Positions 42,929-51,704 of a stretch of 64,000 nt of DNA are shown in pieces. Within the stretch, counting starts at the first letter, position 1. Each line of letters begins with the position of its first letter. The DNA is from JALYUS01 sp038231255 (lineage in GTDB: Bacteria; Chloroflexota; Chloroflexia; Thermomicrobiales; JALYUS01). Both the position numbers and the translations under genes were made by a program. The stretch covers positions 1 through 64,000 of the forward strand of contig JBBRLR010000003.1 in NCBI GenBank assembly GCA_038231255.1, read 5' to 3'. The notes under the pieces are model-generated. The model saw nothing but the letters and a program-made list of their open reading frames with translations, did not search any database and was not told the origin of the DNA.

Positions 42929-43711
42929 CTACGGCGCACGCACAAACTCCGGTGGCTCATTATAGGCGATCGTGGTGACCTCGCAGTGGAAGTAGCTGTA
43001 TTCCCCCGCTGCCAGTTGCCACGCGACTTCGCAGTGCGTCGGGATCAGCAGCCCGTGCATCTCCCGATAGGCGCTGTTGCGCCCGACCCACGGCGTCAGC
43101 ACGTTTCGCTTCCCCTCCTTCCTGTAGCGCTCCGCGCTCACCCGCGTCAGTTCGCCGCTCGCGTTGAAGTGCATGACCGCCGAAACCGAGTGCTCGCGAT
43201 AGCGGAGGGTGGCCCGCGCCGAAAGATCATCGAGACCTTCCCACGCGATGGCATCGGAGAGCCAGGCGGTCGGGAACCAGACGATCTCTGCGAGGTAGCG
43301 CAGCAGATCGGCCTGGACGACCTCCGGGCTGTGATCATCGACGAGCGGGATACGATCGAAGAGCGCGATCCGGAACTGACCGTGCCCATCGCGGAGCATG
43401 TCCGTGCCGGAGAGCGAGATGAGGGGGAGGAGGCGGATGATGCCGTGCCAGCGGAAGGCGGGCGGGTCCGTGGTGAAGCGCTGTTCCCCGACCATCGGGA
43501 ACCATCGCCCGCCGGGCTTCATCTGCATCGCCCCCTTCTGCTTGAGGTGCACGGTGCGGATGGGTTCCTTGCCGATAATCCGGGCGTGGCGCAGATAGCA
43601 CTGGACCACGTCGGGCAGCCCCGTGAGTTGCGATTCGGCGATCACCGAAGATTCCCCGTTGTCGGTGGTTTCGGATACCGCGTGCATGTCCCTACCGATT
43701 GTGCCTTGCAT
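42929..43711 (-). CDS. DUF6544 family protein
   Basis: The 260-aa protein shows GLPDVVQCYLRHARIIGKEPIRTVHLKQKG, GGRWFPMVGEQRFTTDPPAFRW, YLAEIVWFPTAWL and SAVMHFNASGELTRVSAERYR, the pattern of DUF6544. Its function is unknown; the fold is probably lipocalin- or LolA-like beta sheet (inference). No signal peptide is evident. ATG 43711 has GGAG 9 nt upstream. A remnant of a paralogue's start lies at 41504-41563. Confidence 0.72.
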   Translation of the reverse strand: MQGTIGRDMHAVSETTDNGESSVIAESQLTGLPDVVQCYLRHARIIGKEPIRTVHLKQKGAMQMKPGGRWFPMVGEQRFTTDPPAFRWHGIIRLLPLISLSGTDMLRDGHGQFRIALFDRIPLVDDHSPEVVQADLLRYLAEIVWFPTAWLSDAIAWEGLDDLSARATLRYREHSVSAVMHFNASGELTRVSAERYRKEGKRNVLTPWVGRNSAYREMHGLLIPTHCEVAWQLAAGEYSYFHCEVTTIAYNEPPEFVRAP

Positions 43712-43826
43712 CTCGATTATCTCCTTTTCTCTGCGGGAGCGAACATTCGGACGCAGGCCACGCGGTGAGCCAGATCGGGCGAGCAGCACGACTGCCCGGT
43801 GGCCAGGCAGACCGCGCCCTTTTGCG

Positions 43827-45038
43827 CTATCCAGCTTGATTTGCGGGCTGTAAGTGCCCCATCCCCGGCTCGATTGGTATGGTTGGAGCGATCACTGCCG
43901 GGTGCGTGCGCCGCGAGATCGCCACGATCAATCCACCCAGTGCCAACACAATCACCGCGAACTTGATCACGCCGCCGACGATAGGAATCGCCGTGAGCAG
44001 CATGACGATCGTCGCACCGACCAGCAGCGCCGGGACGGGTTTCCGCGCCCACGGCGCATGTACCGGCGTGAGGATCAGTTTCCCCAGTGCATACCCGACC
44101 CATGCGTCCGCAAGGAAGAGTAGGAAGACCGCGAGGGCGAAGGCGTAGACGACGAGGGAGACCAGCCCACCGAAGACCGTGAAGCCGCTGAGCAGGCCGA
44201 AGCCGAGCAACCCGAGCGGGATCGCGAGTACGAGCATCAGAAGAATAATCCCAACGGGCGTCGCGATCAGCCCGAGGATGCCGAGCGCGCCCACACCGAG
44301 GCTGTGCAGCGGTCGCTCACCGACCGCCCCGCCAATCGCCTGTATGGCGCGCGGCAGCAGCCAGAGTAGGAGCAGACCGAACAGGAGCACGCCCAGATAA
44401 CGCACGATCAGTGACCGCACGCCGGCGAGCGGCCCCCACGGCTGCGATTGCTGCTGCTGACGCTGCTGGATCGTCACGCTCTCCGTCCCCTTGACCGTGC
44501 CGTTCTTCGTGTAGGTGGACGCGCTGCCGAGCACATTCCCGTCGATCGCGCCGTCCAGCGTCAACTGACCGCCCGTGAAGATCACGTCCCCGGTCACGCG
44601 GGAGGACGACGCGAGGGCGAGCTGGCCACCCGCCGCGACGACATCCCTGCCCCCGGCGCCGCCGACGGTGATCGTGCCGCCCATGGCCCGGATTGATCCA
44701 CCGGTCGTGCCATTGATCGTCAGGGTGCCGCCTGCGGCGAGGATGTCGCCCGTGACGATGCCATTGAGGTCAACGGTGCCGCCGGCGACGATCAGATCGC
44801 CCTCGACCCGCCCGTCCACACGGACGGTGCCTGCACCGATGTAGAGGTCACCGTGTACCGTCTCGCTCGCCGGGACGGTGACCGTATTGCCCGTGCGCAA
44901 CTTTCCGCCGAGCGCTTCCCCTGCTGACGCGCCGACCGAGATCGCCGCGAGCAGGAGGAGCATGAGCGCGATGCCGATGACACGGGCGGGGTGGATCCCG
45001 CGACGCGGATGCCTGAGAGAACGATGCATCATTGCCAT
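43827..45038 (-). CDS. Bactofilin-like beta-helix protein with membrane C-terminus
   Basis: The 403-aa protein has a signal or anchor segment (about 14-40). A right-handed beta-helix of short repeats (about 45-160: GDLYIGAGTVRVDGRVEGDLIVAGGTVDLNG...) resembles polymer-forming cytoskeletal proteins. A Gln-rich linker (IQQRQQQQSQ) and four to five membrane spans (about 195-385) follow. The beta-helix is predicted to be outside the membrane, unlike cytosolic bactofilins. ATG 45038 has AAAGGAATGG upstream. It probably ends the transcription unit starting at promoter 45785-45850. Confidence 0.75.
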   Translation of the reverse strand: MAMMHRSLRHPRRGIHPARVIGIALMLLLLAAISVGASAGEALGGKLRTGNTVTVPASETVHGDLYIGAGTVRVDGRVEGDLIVAGGTVDLNGIVTGDILAAGGTLTINGTTGGSIRAMGGTITVGGAGGRDVVAAGGQLALASSSRVTGDVIFTGGQLTLDGAIDGNVLGSASTYTKNGTVKGTESVTIQQRQQQQSQPWGPLAGVRSLIVRYLGVLLFGLLLLWLLPRAIQAIGGAVGERPLHSLGVGALGILGLIATPVGIILLMLVLAIPLGLLGFGLLSGFTVFGGLVSLVVYAFALAVFLLFLADAWVGYALGKLILTPVHAPWARKPVPALLVGATIVMLLTAIPIVGGVIKFAVIVLALGGLIVAISRRTHPAVIAPTIPIEPGMGHLQPANQAG

Positions 45039-45160
45039 GTTGCCATTCCTTTCCATGTACCGGGCGTGATCACGCAAAATCTCGTCGCGTTGTGCCGGGT
45101 CGCTGGGGCGAGTCGAGAATCGGCTCAGGATGCCGAGAGTGCCATAGGGAAACTCCTTGC

Positions 45161-45697
45161 TCACGCCCGTGGCGGCGATGAGGCCGAGGACGGGGAAGTG
45201 CCTCTGCGTGCGCTGTCGTTCGGGTGCGGCAGCATGCCGCACCAGCCGCCGGGCGCCACCCGTAGGGCCAATGCAACCATCGCCAGGCCGACGAGCAGGT
45301 ACACCCCCTGCAGCCAACCCGTCGCGAAGTCGGTGAAGAGGTTGGTGGGCAGCAGCGTCATCTCGCCGACGATCCAGCCGATCATGATCGCCCCCGCGAT
45401 CAGCGCGAGGACCGGGCCGACGCTGGCCCGCCCAATCGTCGCCCCCATCGCCAGCAAAGCGCTTCCGCCAACGACGAGGCCGAGGATGAGCGCCGGCACG
45501 GTGTAGTCGCCGAAGGGGGTGAACTGGAGCGAGCTGAGGGGCAGGCGGACCGGCCAGCTGGCGAGCAGCATCGCCATACCGACCAGCGCCGTCACCCCCG
45601 CAAAGCCGTCGATCGCGATCAACGCCGTGCGGGAACGCGGTTGCTCCATGGCGCGCTTCTCATTGCCGTCGTGTGCGGCGGTCGGTGCAAAAATCAT
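45161..45697 (-). CDS. Four-span membrane protein, unknown function
   Basis: The 178-aa product has four hydrophobic segments (about 28-46, 58-78, 82-104, 120-145) and a Ser/Pro-rich tail. No family is recognised, though the layout resembles small DUF-type polytopic proteins of stress loci. ATG 45697 has AAAGGAACACC upstream. An in-frame ATG at 45778 would give 27 more residues and coincides with the predicted transcription start, so a leaderless longer form is possible. Confidence 0.6.
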   Translation of the reverse strand: MIFAPTAAHDGNEKRAMEQPRSRTALIAIDGFAGVTALVGMAMLLASWPVRLPLSSLQFTPFGDYTVPALILGLVVGGSALLAMGATIGRASVGPVLALIAGAIMIGWIVGEMTLLPTNLFTDFATGWLQGVYLLVGLAMVALALRVAPGGWCGMLPHPNDSARRGTSPSSASSPPRA

Positions 45698-45784
45698 CTC
45701 GGTGTTCCTTTCGCGGAAGGGCAGATGTTCCACCGGTCTGCACTGGTGGCGCATCTGCCCGCGTGTATCCATCAGCATGTCAGC

Positions 45785-45850
45785 AGTATCGTCCGCGTCG
45801 TGTCTCAGGGGCGCCACAATTGACGCGTGTATGTGGCAAAACCGTGCCAA
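45785..45850 (-). promoter_or_regulatory. Shared direct-repeat promoter, copy A
   Basis: On the minus strand the operator TTGGCACGGTTTTGCCAC (45833-45850) is followed by exactly 42 bp and the hexamer GATACT (45785-45790). A weaker third half-site (TTGTGGC) lies in the interval near the -35 position. It precedes the four-span membrane protein gene by about 80 bp. Confidence 0.75.
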
Positions 45851-45952
45851 GGCGGCGGATAGTCGCCCAACACCGAATGCCGCGAGAGTACGCACGGTGT
45901 GCGGGCGGACGTCGGGACGGTGACGTCGTCACTCCCTTATCATCGGGCGCGA

Positions 45953-47014
45953 TCACGCCGCCCGATAGACGAGCCGACCGGGCCGCACGGCCGCGTCCCG
46001 GCGCTGTGTGCCGAGGGCGATACCGACCGCCGCGAGGAGGAGCAGGAACGCCCACCCAAAGGCGAGGTAGGCATCCGGCGCGAAGAGCAGAGTGAGCATC
46101 ACTGCGGCGGCGATGTTGGCGAAGGGCGCCCACCAGCGCTTGCCGACGACCAGCGCGCCGATGGCCGTGATGCCGACGGCGAGGAAAGCGGCCAACGCCG
46201 CATCCATGTCGTGCGCGAACGCCAGCGCCGGGACGGACGCCGCAAGCGGCAGGAGCAGCCAGAGTCGCTTGCGCTTCTCCTGCGTGAGGAAGAGCGCGAG
46301 GAGGGCGATCCCGGCTGTCGCCCAGCCCAGGCGGGCGGGGAGGTCGAGGAGCGCGGGCGGCTTCGGGTGGCCCTCGGCGCGGGCCTTGATGCCCCGCAGC
46401 ATCTGCCGCTGCATCACGAAGTGCGTCGGGTCCCACGTAAGCCGGGCGAGGAGATTATCGGAAGCGGCGCCGCGCTCGCGCATGAGGAGGCGGGCGGTGT
46501 GATCATCCACCGGTTGCAGCACATACGAGAGGAGGCCGCCCTCCATGACGATCGCTCGCTTGGGCTCGATCGCCGCGATGCGCTGCACGGTGCCCTCGCC
46601 CCCGATCCCACCGAGGTAGCCTGGGGAGGCCATCTTGAATCCGCCCCCCGGCGCGAGTGCCTGCCATGCGGGATTGATGGCGTTCTGGTTGTGGATGTCC
46701 GCGCCGACCAGGTTCTCCAGCCAGTCGTAGCTGTAGAAGCCGGCGCGGTCCTGCCCGAGTTGGACGACCCATGACCAGACCGCGCTCGCGGGGGCGTTGA
46801 TGGTGATGGCCCGGGTGAACTGCATCCCGGGGTACGGGAACGTCTCGTCGCCCGGCACGGTCATCTGCCGCTCCTGCGCGGTGGCACCCCAGTTCATGAT
46901 CCAGGGATGGAGGAAGGCGAGGTAAACGGCGAAGGTTGCCAGGAAGAGAGGCAGCATGATGCGGGGGCGCACTCCTTCGCGCAACACTCGCTGTGCCCAA
47001 AATCGGTCGATCAT
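45953..47014 (-). CDS. SRPBCC-domain protein with C-terminal membrane spans
   Basis: The 353-aa protein has an N-terminal span (about 18-38) and a START/SRPBCC-like domain (about 65-210: ITINAPASAVWSWVVQLGQDRAGFYSYDWLENLVG). Four or more membrane spans follow (about 240-345). FYSYDWLENL is common to a family of SRPBCC proteins of unknown ligand. ATG 47014 has GAGGAGG upstream and overlaps the previous gene's stop (ATGA), so translation is coupled. It is driven by promoter copy B. Confidence 0.72.
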   Translation of the reverse strand: MIDRFWAQRVLREGVRPRIMLPLFLATFAVYLAFLHPWIMNWGATAQERQMTVPGDETFPYPGMQFTRAITINAPASAVWSWVVQLGQDRAGFYSYDWLENLVGADIHNQNAINPAWQALAPGGGFKMASPGYLGGIGGEGTVQRIAAIEPKRAIVMEGGLLSYVLQPVDDHTARLLMRERGAASDNLLARLTWDPTHFVMQRQMLRGIKARAEGHPKPPALLDLPARLGWATAGIALLALFLTQEKRKRLWLLLPLAASVPALAFAHDMDAALAAFLAVGITAIGALVVGKRWWAPFANIAAAVMLTLLFAPDAYLAFGWAFLLLLAAVGIALGTQRRDAAVRPGRLVYRAA

Positions 47015-47460
47015 TTCAATGCCTCCTCGTCGCGAGCGTCGCGGTTCGCATTCAGGCGGTGCCAGAGCATGGCGAGCAAGCCGACACTCATGAGCGCGGA
47101 GGAGACGGCGGGGATGCGTCGCGCGAACCGCTGCGGCAGGAAGATGTCCCCCACCGTGCCGTTCACCGCCCCCAACCCCTCCGCCACCTTCGTGAGCGGA
47201 CAGCGGCCGCCGTTGCTCGCGAAGACGATTCCCTCGCCGAGCACTGCGGCGACCGCCATGCCGGTCTTGCGCGACACCCGGTTGGTCAGCCCGCTGTAGA
47301 GGGTGTAGAGCACCGCCCATGACATCGAGAAGAAGATGAGCGTGTGCACCGTCTTGACGGCGAACAGCGCGATCGGCCGACCCGTCCCGGTCATTGCGGC
47401 GGCGTCATCGCGCTCGCCGGGGATCGTGCTTGTTGCTGAGAGCTTTCTATCGATGGTCAC
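47011..47460 (-). CDS. Conserved small membrane protein
   Basis: The 149-aa protein has three predicted spans (about 32-48, 64-82, 118-134). A conserved-looking segment NGGRCPLTKVAEGLGAVNGTVGDIFLP recurs in an uncharacterised family of small membrane proteins (CPLT.LA..YGA..G.V.DIFLP). GTG 47460 has GAGGAG 6 nt upstream and is preferred. It is first in a two-gene unit with the SRPBCC protein (4-bp overlap), 34 nt after the start predicted for promoter copy B. Confidence 0.65.
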   Translation of the reverse strand: MTIDRKLSATSTIPGERDDAAAMTGTGRPIALFAVKTVHTLIFFSMSWAVLYTLYSGLTNRVSRKTGMAVAAVLGEGIVFASNGGRCPLTKVAEGLGAVNGTVGDIFLPQRFARRIPAVSSALMSVGLLAMLWHRLNANRDARDEEALK

Positions 47461-47500
47461 CGCGCACTCCTCGCTCACCGACGGTATCCTCGCCCCCGCA

Positions 47501-47566
47501 AACATACCGCCCGACGCATCGCAGAAATGCAACGACGGGAGCGCGGGAGTGGCAAAAGCGTGGCAA
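47501..47566 (-). promoter_or_regulatory. Shared direct-repeat promoter, copy B
   Basis: The operator TTGCCACGCTTTTGCCAC (47549-47566), read on the minus strand, is followed by 42 bp and TATGTT (47501-47506). Both half-sites are identical, TTGCCAC, with an 11-bp period. The hexamer lies about 40 bp before the membrane-protein start. Confidence 0.78.
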
Positions 47567-47635
47567 GATGCGGCGGGCCTCATCAGCGAAGGGGGCAATG
47601 AGGACGAATGGCGCACTCAGCTGCTCTCCACCGCC

Positions 47636-48607
47636 TCATGCATGACCGTGCGCGGGGATGGCTTGCACCATCGCGGCGGTGCGGTACCACGCCACCGTCT
47701 CCCGGATCGCTGCCTCAAGTGCCGTCGCCTGCATTCCGAAGGCTCGGGTGAACGCGCCATCGTCCACCACGAACGGCGCCGCGAACTGGTAGCGCGTCTC
47801 GCCCAACTCGCGCACGACCGGATTGAACAGGCCCACCACGCGGAGCACGAATGCGGGCATTACTTGGAGGCGAGAGGGTTGCCCCGCCTCCGCACCGATC
47901 GCCGCGATGAAGGCCCGCGTCGTAATGGTCTCCGGGCTCGGCAGGTGCCACGCCCGCCCATCCGCGTCGCCCCGCTCGCCGAGTATGGCGAGCCCCCTGC
48001 CGATGTCCGGCATGTAGGTGTAGGTGTGGGGCAGATCGGGATCGCCGGTCACCTGCGCCGCCTTGCCCGCGAGGACCTTCGGGAAGATGCGGTCCCCCAT
48101 CGCAGAGGTCAGCACGCGCGGCCCGAAGAAGTCCGACGCCCGCCCGATCGCCACCCGCACGTCGCCGCGCTGGTGCGCTTCCAGGAGTTCCGCCGCCATC
48201 GCGGCGCGGACGCGCCCCTTACGCCCCGTGGCTGCATAGGGCAGGTCCTCAGTCAGCAATGCGCCGCCCGTCGGGCCATACATGTAGAGGTTCTCCAGCA
48301 CAACGAGCTTTGCCCCCACTCGCATCGCGCCCGCCAGGACGCCCCGTTGGAGCGGCGGGAGGAGCTCCGGCCACTTGTCGTACGGCGCGTTGAGACAGCT
48401 GTAGATGACCGTCGCACCCGCCGCGAGTTGGGTGGTGACGGAGGGGTCGGTGGCGTCTCCCCGGCATACCTCGACACCAGCGAGCACGGACGCTTTCCCG
48501 CTGCGATTGACGACCCGGACGCGCCTGCCCCGCGCGACCAGTACGTCCGCTACTGCGAGACCTGCCTGCCCCGCGCCGAACACGACGTGCAGTTCGCGCT
48601 CGCTCAT
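47636..48607 (-). CDS. NAD-dependent epimerase/dehydratase-like protein
   Basis: The 323-aa protein has an extended-SDR Rossmann start (VVFGAGQAGLAVADVLVARGRRVRVVNRSG), VIYSCLNAPYDKWPELLPP and ENLYMYGP. The usual YxxxK is not obvious; the segment TGRKGRVRAAMAAELLEAH stands at that position, so it may be an atypical or NmrA-like member. It is downstream of DUF4342 by 112 bp without its own copy of the shared operator. Confidence 0.82.
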   Translation of the reverse strand: MSERELHVVFGAGQAGLAVADVLVARGRRVRVVNRSGKASVLAGVEVCRGDATDPSVTTQLAAGATVIYSCLNAPYDKWPELLPPLQRGVLAGAMRVGAKLVVLENLYMYGPTGGALLTEDLPYAATGRKGRVRAAMAAELLEAHQRGDVRVAIGRASDFFGPRVLTSAMGDRIFPKVLAGKAAQVTGDPDLPHTYTYMPDIGRGLAILGERGDADGRAWHLPSPETITTRAFIAAIGAEAGQPSRLQVMPAFVLRVVGLFNPVVRELGETRYQFAAPFVVDDGAFTRAFGMQATALEAAIRETVAWYRTAAMVQAIPAHGHA

Positions 48608-48719
48608 CGCATACCCCCCGCGTTGCGGATCGTTAGGAGTCGTGTCATGGTCACCGATGCCTCCCTTTCACGGTGCGGCCCCATGGGGTCGCCGTTCCTC
48701 CGACCGTCGTGGGGGGATG

Positions 48720-49031
48720 CTACGACGCGTTTGTCTCGTCGGTCGAGGTGCGCGCCGCCCCGGTCTGCTGCTGCGTATCCGCGTTCGGCTCGTCATGGAC
48801 GACCTCGATCGTGCAGTCCGAGACCAGGGCCGCCAGCGCACCGACCGCCGCCGCCCACGGTGCGAAGAGCGCGCCCACCACGCCGATGGTGAGGGGAATG
48901 TCCGCGACAACCCGCTCGCCCTGGCGGATGACGATCCGCCGGACATTCCCTTCTTCGATGAGAGCCTTCACCTGGTTCGCGAGATCGTGCGCCTGGACCG
49001 TGAACGGCTGCTTCCGCGCTTGCTCGGACAT
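48720..49031 (-). CDS. DUF4342 family protein
   Basis: The 103-aa protein has the DUF4342 pattern: a short N-terminal helix, VKALIEEGNVRRIVIRQGERVVADIPLTIGVVGALFAPWAAAVGALAALVSDCTIEVV. It has one or two hydrophobic segments and a Gln/Thr-rich tail. Function is unknown; the Gly-rich hydrophobic hairpin suggests membrane association. It follows the Acg-type gene by 77 bp and is probably in its transcript. Confidence 0.85.
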   Translation of the reverse strand: MSEQARKQPFTVQAHDLANQVKALIEEGNVRRIVIRQGERVVADIPLTIGVVGALFAPWAAAVGALAALVSDCTIEVVHDEPNADTQQQTGAARTSTDETNAS

Positions 49032-49108
49032 TTGGGGTCTCCTTTCGGGTCATTCAGCGATCCTCAGTCGTACTGCCATGGGACATTCCTTGTGTCTGCA
49101 CGAAGGCA

Positions 49109-50344
49109 TCATGCGCGCAGCACCTCCTCGGCGAGGCGGCGGGGGCTCAGGTGCGCGATCATCGTCGGATAGCCGATTCGGAATGTCATCACCGCCTGCC
49201 CGCTCGGCTCGGGAAGCAATCCCGCCAGGGCGCGCGTGAAGATCGGGTCGCTGCCGGTTGCCTGCTCGCGATCGACCCGTTCGGGGACTTGGCAGAGCGG
49301 TTGCATCGCCAGCCCCTGTGTCGTCGCGTATAGGTGCAGCCGTTGCCACAGTTGCCCCGCCGCGAGCCGCTGCGTGTTGTCGTCGTGACCGCGCGTCACC
49401 AGCAGGCCGAAGGCGGCGGCGGTGCCCACCTGCCGGCTGCGCATCCCGTCCAGCCACGCCGTGTCGTAGGCGGCGAGCGATTGTGCCGGGAGGATTTTCC
49501 CCAGCGCCCGGGTCACGTCGGGCAGGCCGGCGGGGTCGAGTGTGATGCCGTCCTTGTGTTGCTGGATCGCGTGCCAGTCCGAGCGCCACCAGGCGAAATC
49601 GTCGTGTGCCTGCGCGGGGTCCGCGATGATCGCCTCCGTCGCCCGGAGCGTGAGAGTGGCGAACGGTTGCATCTGCGCGGCGGTCGTCAGCCAGACAAGC
49701 CTGACATACGGGTCGGTGGCGAGGCCCGCCATCGCCGCGAGGACGCGCGCATCCACCGGTTGCTTGGTGTCGTACGCCCCCCGATTGGTGTGCCGGTGCG
49801 GGATCGCGGCATAGAGCGGCGATGCGACGACCGCAGCCGGGGTGAGATCGACGCGCGCGACGTGTGCGGCATCGCCCGGTGTCGGGAGCAGTGTGACGGT
49901 CGGGGTGAAACCGCTCGCTTGTGCCGCGAGGGTGAGGTTTTCGAGGGCGCAACCGAGCGAGATGTACATCTCGCGGCGGAGGGGATCAATCGCGCCGATG
50001 TTGCGCGACGGATCGGCGAACAGGTCGATGCGATTCGTGCCGAGCGCAAAGAGCCAGGGCTGGGTGTCGTGGGCGTTGGCGGCGAGGATGGCGGAGCGGA
50101 CCAGCGGGAGCAGGGGCGCACCCGCCTGCGTGTCCCATTCACCCCACGCGGTATACGCGGCGCCCGCGTCGGTGGAAAAGACGCCCTGGTCAGCGGCACG
50201 CCAGGTCGTGCCAGTTCCGGCGACGATGAAGGCAACCCCCGCTCCGATCCCCGCACGCTTGAGGAACATTCGGCGGCTCACCTGTCGCTGGTCTGCCTCA
50301 CGCGGGGGTGACACCATCTGAGGTGATTCACGCATCGTTTGCAT
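49109..50344 (-). CDS. Acg-family FMN-binding nitroreductase-like protein with Tat signal
   Basis: This 411-aa protein has a twin-arginine signal (SRRMFLKRAGIGAG, residues about 24-37). A double nitroreductase-like fold follows, typical of the Acg (Rv2032) family: RSAILAANAHDTQPWLFAL, DPLRREMYISLGCALENL, and RHTNRGAYDTKQPV. Acg in M. tuberculosis belongs to the DosR dormancy regulon and sequesters flavin with a lid. A Tat signal would place this one outside the membrane. ATG 50344 is used; an internal ATG is possible. It is preceded by shared promoter copy E. Confidence 0.85.
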   Translation of the reverse strand: MQTMRESPQMVSPPREADQRQVSRRMFLKRAGIGAGVAFIVAGTGTTWRAADQGVFSTDAGAAYTAWGEWDTQAGAPLLPLVRSAILAANAHDTQPWLFALGTNRIDLFADPSRNIGAIDPLRREMYISLGCALENLTLAAQASGFTPTVTLLPTPGDAAHVARVDLTPAAVVASPLYAAIPHRHTNRGAYDTKQPVDARVLAAMAGLATDPYVRLVWLTTAAQMQPFATLTLRATEAIIADPAQAHDDFAWWRSDWHAIQQHKDGITLDPAGLPDVTRALGKILPAQSLAAYDTAWLDGMRSRQVGTAAAFGLLVTRGHDDNTQRLAAGQLWQRLHLYATTQGLAMQPLCQVPERVDREQATGSDPIFTRALAGLLPEPSGQAVMTFRIGYPTMIAHLSPRRLAEEVLRA

Positions 50345-50691
50345 GGCAAGTCCTTTCTATGGATAGCGGTGAGATCATGTGCGACTCACATATCTGTAGA
50401 AAGGAGGATAGCTGTTCCGGTGTGAAAAGCGCGTCGCACTGATGGCATCGCTATGCCAAAACCGTCACAGTTACAGAATTGGGGCGGTCTAATCGGGCAC
50501 GGGCCACAGTTCTTCGACCACTCGGCGATGGCGGATTCGCCCCGCGCGCAGCGGATCGCGGCAGCCTTGCACACAGCGGAACCCAACCCGGCGGCGACCA
50601 CGGCCGCTACGGCGCGACCGGCGCATCGGCGCCGTAGCGGACCAAGTGCATCTCGCAGTCGGCGAGCGAAGCGGGGGTGAGGTCCTGTTCG
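50345..50691. other. Upstream region of the Acg-type gene; no supported gene except the promoter
   Basis: It contains promoter copy E (50405-50470). A minus-strand frame from a GTG at 50695 to 50489 has a strong AAAGGAGG site upstream, but it translates to an Arg-rich sequence without recognisable structure, while a shifted frame (PASLADCEMHLVRYG) looks more protein-like. It may be a frameshifted relic. Confidence 0.4.
50405..50470 (-). promoter_or_regulatory. Shared direct-repeat promoter, copy E
   Basis: The operator CTGTGACGGTTTTGGCAT (50453-50470), the most diverged copy, is read on the minus strand. It is still followed by exactly 42 bp and TATCCT (50405-50410). The interval contains GTGCGACGC at the -35 position, identical to copy D. 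It precedes the Acg-type gene. Confidence 0.72.
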
Positions 50692-50910
50692 TCACGGCCC
50701 CCTCCTCCTTTCTGCTGGTTCCGGTGCGCGCTGGTCAACCTGACCCACCGTCGGGAGATGCGGTCTGGCTGGCGGCGGCGCGGCAGGTTGCCGCTGCCGT
50801 GGGCGGGTGAAGAGCAGATAACCCCACGGAAGTGCCACGGCCGCCAAGCCCGCGAGCTAGAGGATCAAGCGGACGCGGCGGGAAGGGATATCCGATGGCA
50901 CTGCATTCAC
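50692..50910 (-). pseudogene. Small single-span membrane protein with an in-frame TAG
   Basis: From GTG at 50910 (AAGGAG 6 nt upstream, GTGA overlap with the methyltransferase stop) the frame reads 17 codons. A TAG then follows (50857-50859), and the frame continues into a convincing membrane span (LAGLAAVALPWGYLLFTRP) and Pro-rich tail to a TGA at 50692-50694. Start site and coupling look genuine, so the TAG is probably a disabling mutation or a sequence error. Confidence 0.5.
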
Positions 50911-51695
50911 GACAATCTCCTTGTTGCCTCATGCGCATGGCGCACGTCGGCTGTATCAGTACCGAGCGTTTCTCCCGTTGGTGGCCATAGGGGGTATCCT
51001 GCGCCCGTCATCGGCGTTGGGAGGATGCCGGGACCGACCGCGCAGCATTTTCGCAGTATCACAAACGTGGTCAGTCCGGCGTGACTGCGCAGGCGAATGG
51101 ACCGGTCGCAATCGTGCCACGGCGTCTGCTCGGGCGGGAGGAAGTTGCCGCCGAACCGATGCTCGACTGTCGCGCGGAGCAGCGCGGTCCCCGCACGCGA
51201 GACCCACCCAGCGGGCAAGGAGCAGAAGGTGTAGAGCACATAGCCGTCATCGGTGAGGACGCGCAGATATTCCGATACTGCTTTGAGCGGATCGGGCACC
51301 GTCTCGATCACCCAACTGCTGACGACGAGATCGAAGGAGCGATCGGAGAAGGGTAGATCGAGGACACTCGCCTGGACACGCGCCGCTGGGATGTCTGTGG
51401 TGTGAGCAAGCATCGCGGACGAGAGATCGAGGAGCGTCAGCCGTGTCGAAGGGTTTCGTGTATGGATGCGGCGGCCGAGCGTCCCCGTGCCGCAACCCGC
51501 ATCCAATACGCGCAGGCCAGGCGCGAGGATTGCTTGGAGTTCTTCGAGCATCGGGCGTTCGACGGCATTACCGGCGAGTGTGATCCACAGTGCGCGGAAC
51601 TGTTCATACCGATTGGCAATCCGGTCGTACAGCCCCTCGATATCGGGGGGTGTCGGTGTGAGGAGCAGGTCGATGTCTTCAAGTACCGTGTGCAT
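50907..51695 (-). CDS. Class I SAM-dependent methyltransferase
   Basis: The 262-aa enzyme has motif I LRVLDAGCGTGTLGRRIH, LLDLSSAMLAH, LDLPFSDRSFDLVVSSWVIETVPDPLKAVSEYLRVLTDDGYVLYTF. It is a Methyltransf_11 type resembling ubiquinone/menaquinone-biosynthesis-like enzymes, but the substrate is unknown. GAGGAGGGGGC precedes the ATG. It lies in the unit starting with the PepSY gene (promoter copy C), and its stop overlaps the next small frame. Confidence 0.85.
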   Translation of the reverse strand: MHTVLEDIDLLLTPTPPDIEGLYDRIANRYEQFRALWITLAGNAVERPMLEELQAILAPGLRVLDAGCGTGTLGRRIHTRNPSTRLTLLDLSSAMLAHTTDIPAARVQASVLDLPFSDRSFDLVVSSWVIETVPDPLKAVSEYLRVLTDDGYVLYTFCSLPAGWVSRAGTALLRATVEHRFGGNFLPPEQTPWHDCDRSIRLRSHAGLTTFVILRKCCAVGPGILPTPMTGAGYPLWPPTGETLGTDTADVRHAHEATRRLS

Positions 51696-51704
51696 GCCCC
51701 CTCC

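Noticed and set aside
45833..45850. Sigma-54 -24/-12 promoter (TTGGCAC ... TTGCC) at copy A.
   Set aside because: GG and GC are one base too close, the GG is not conserved in the other four copies, and a -10 hexamer sits at a fixed downstream distance instead.
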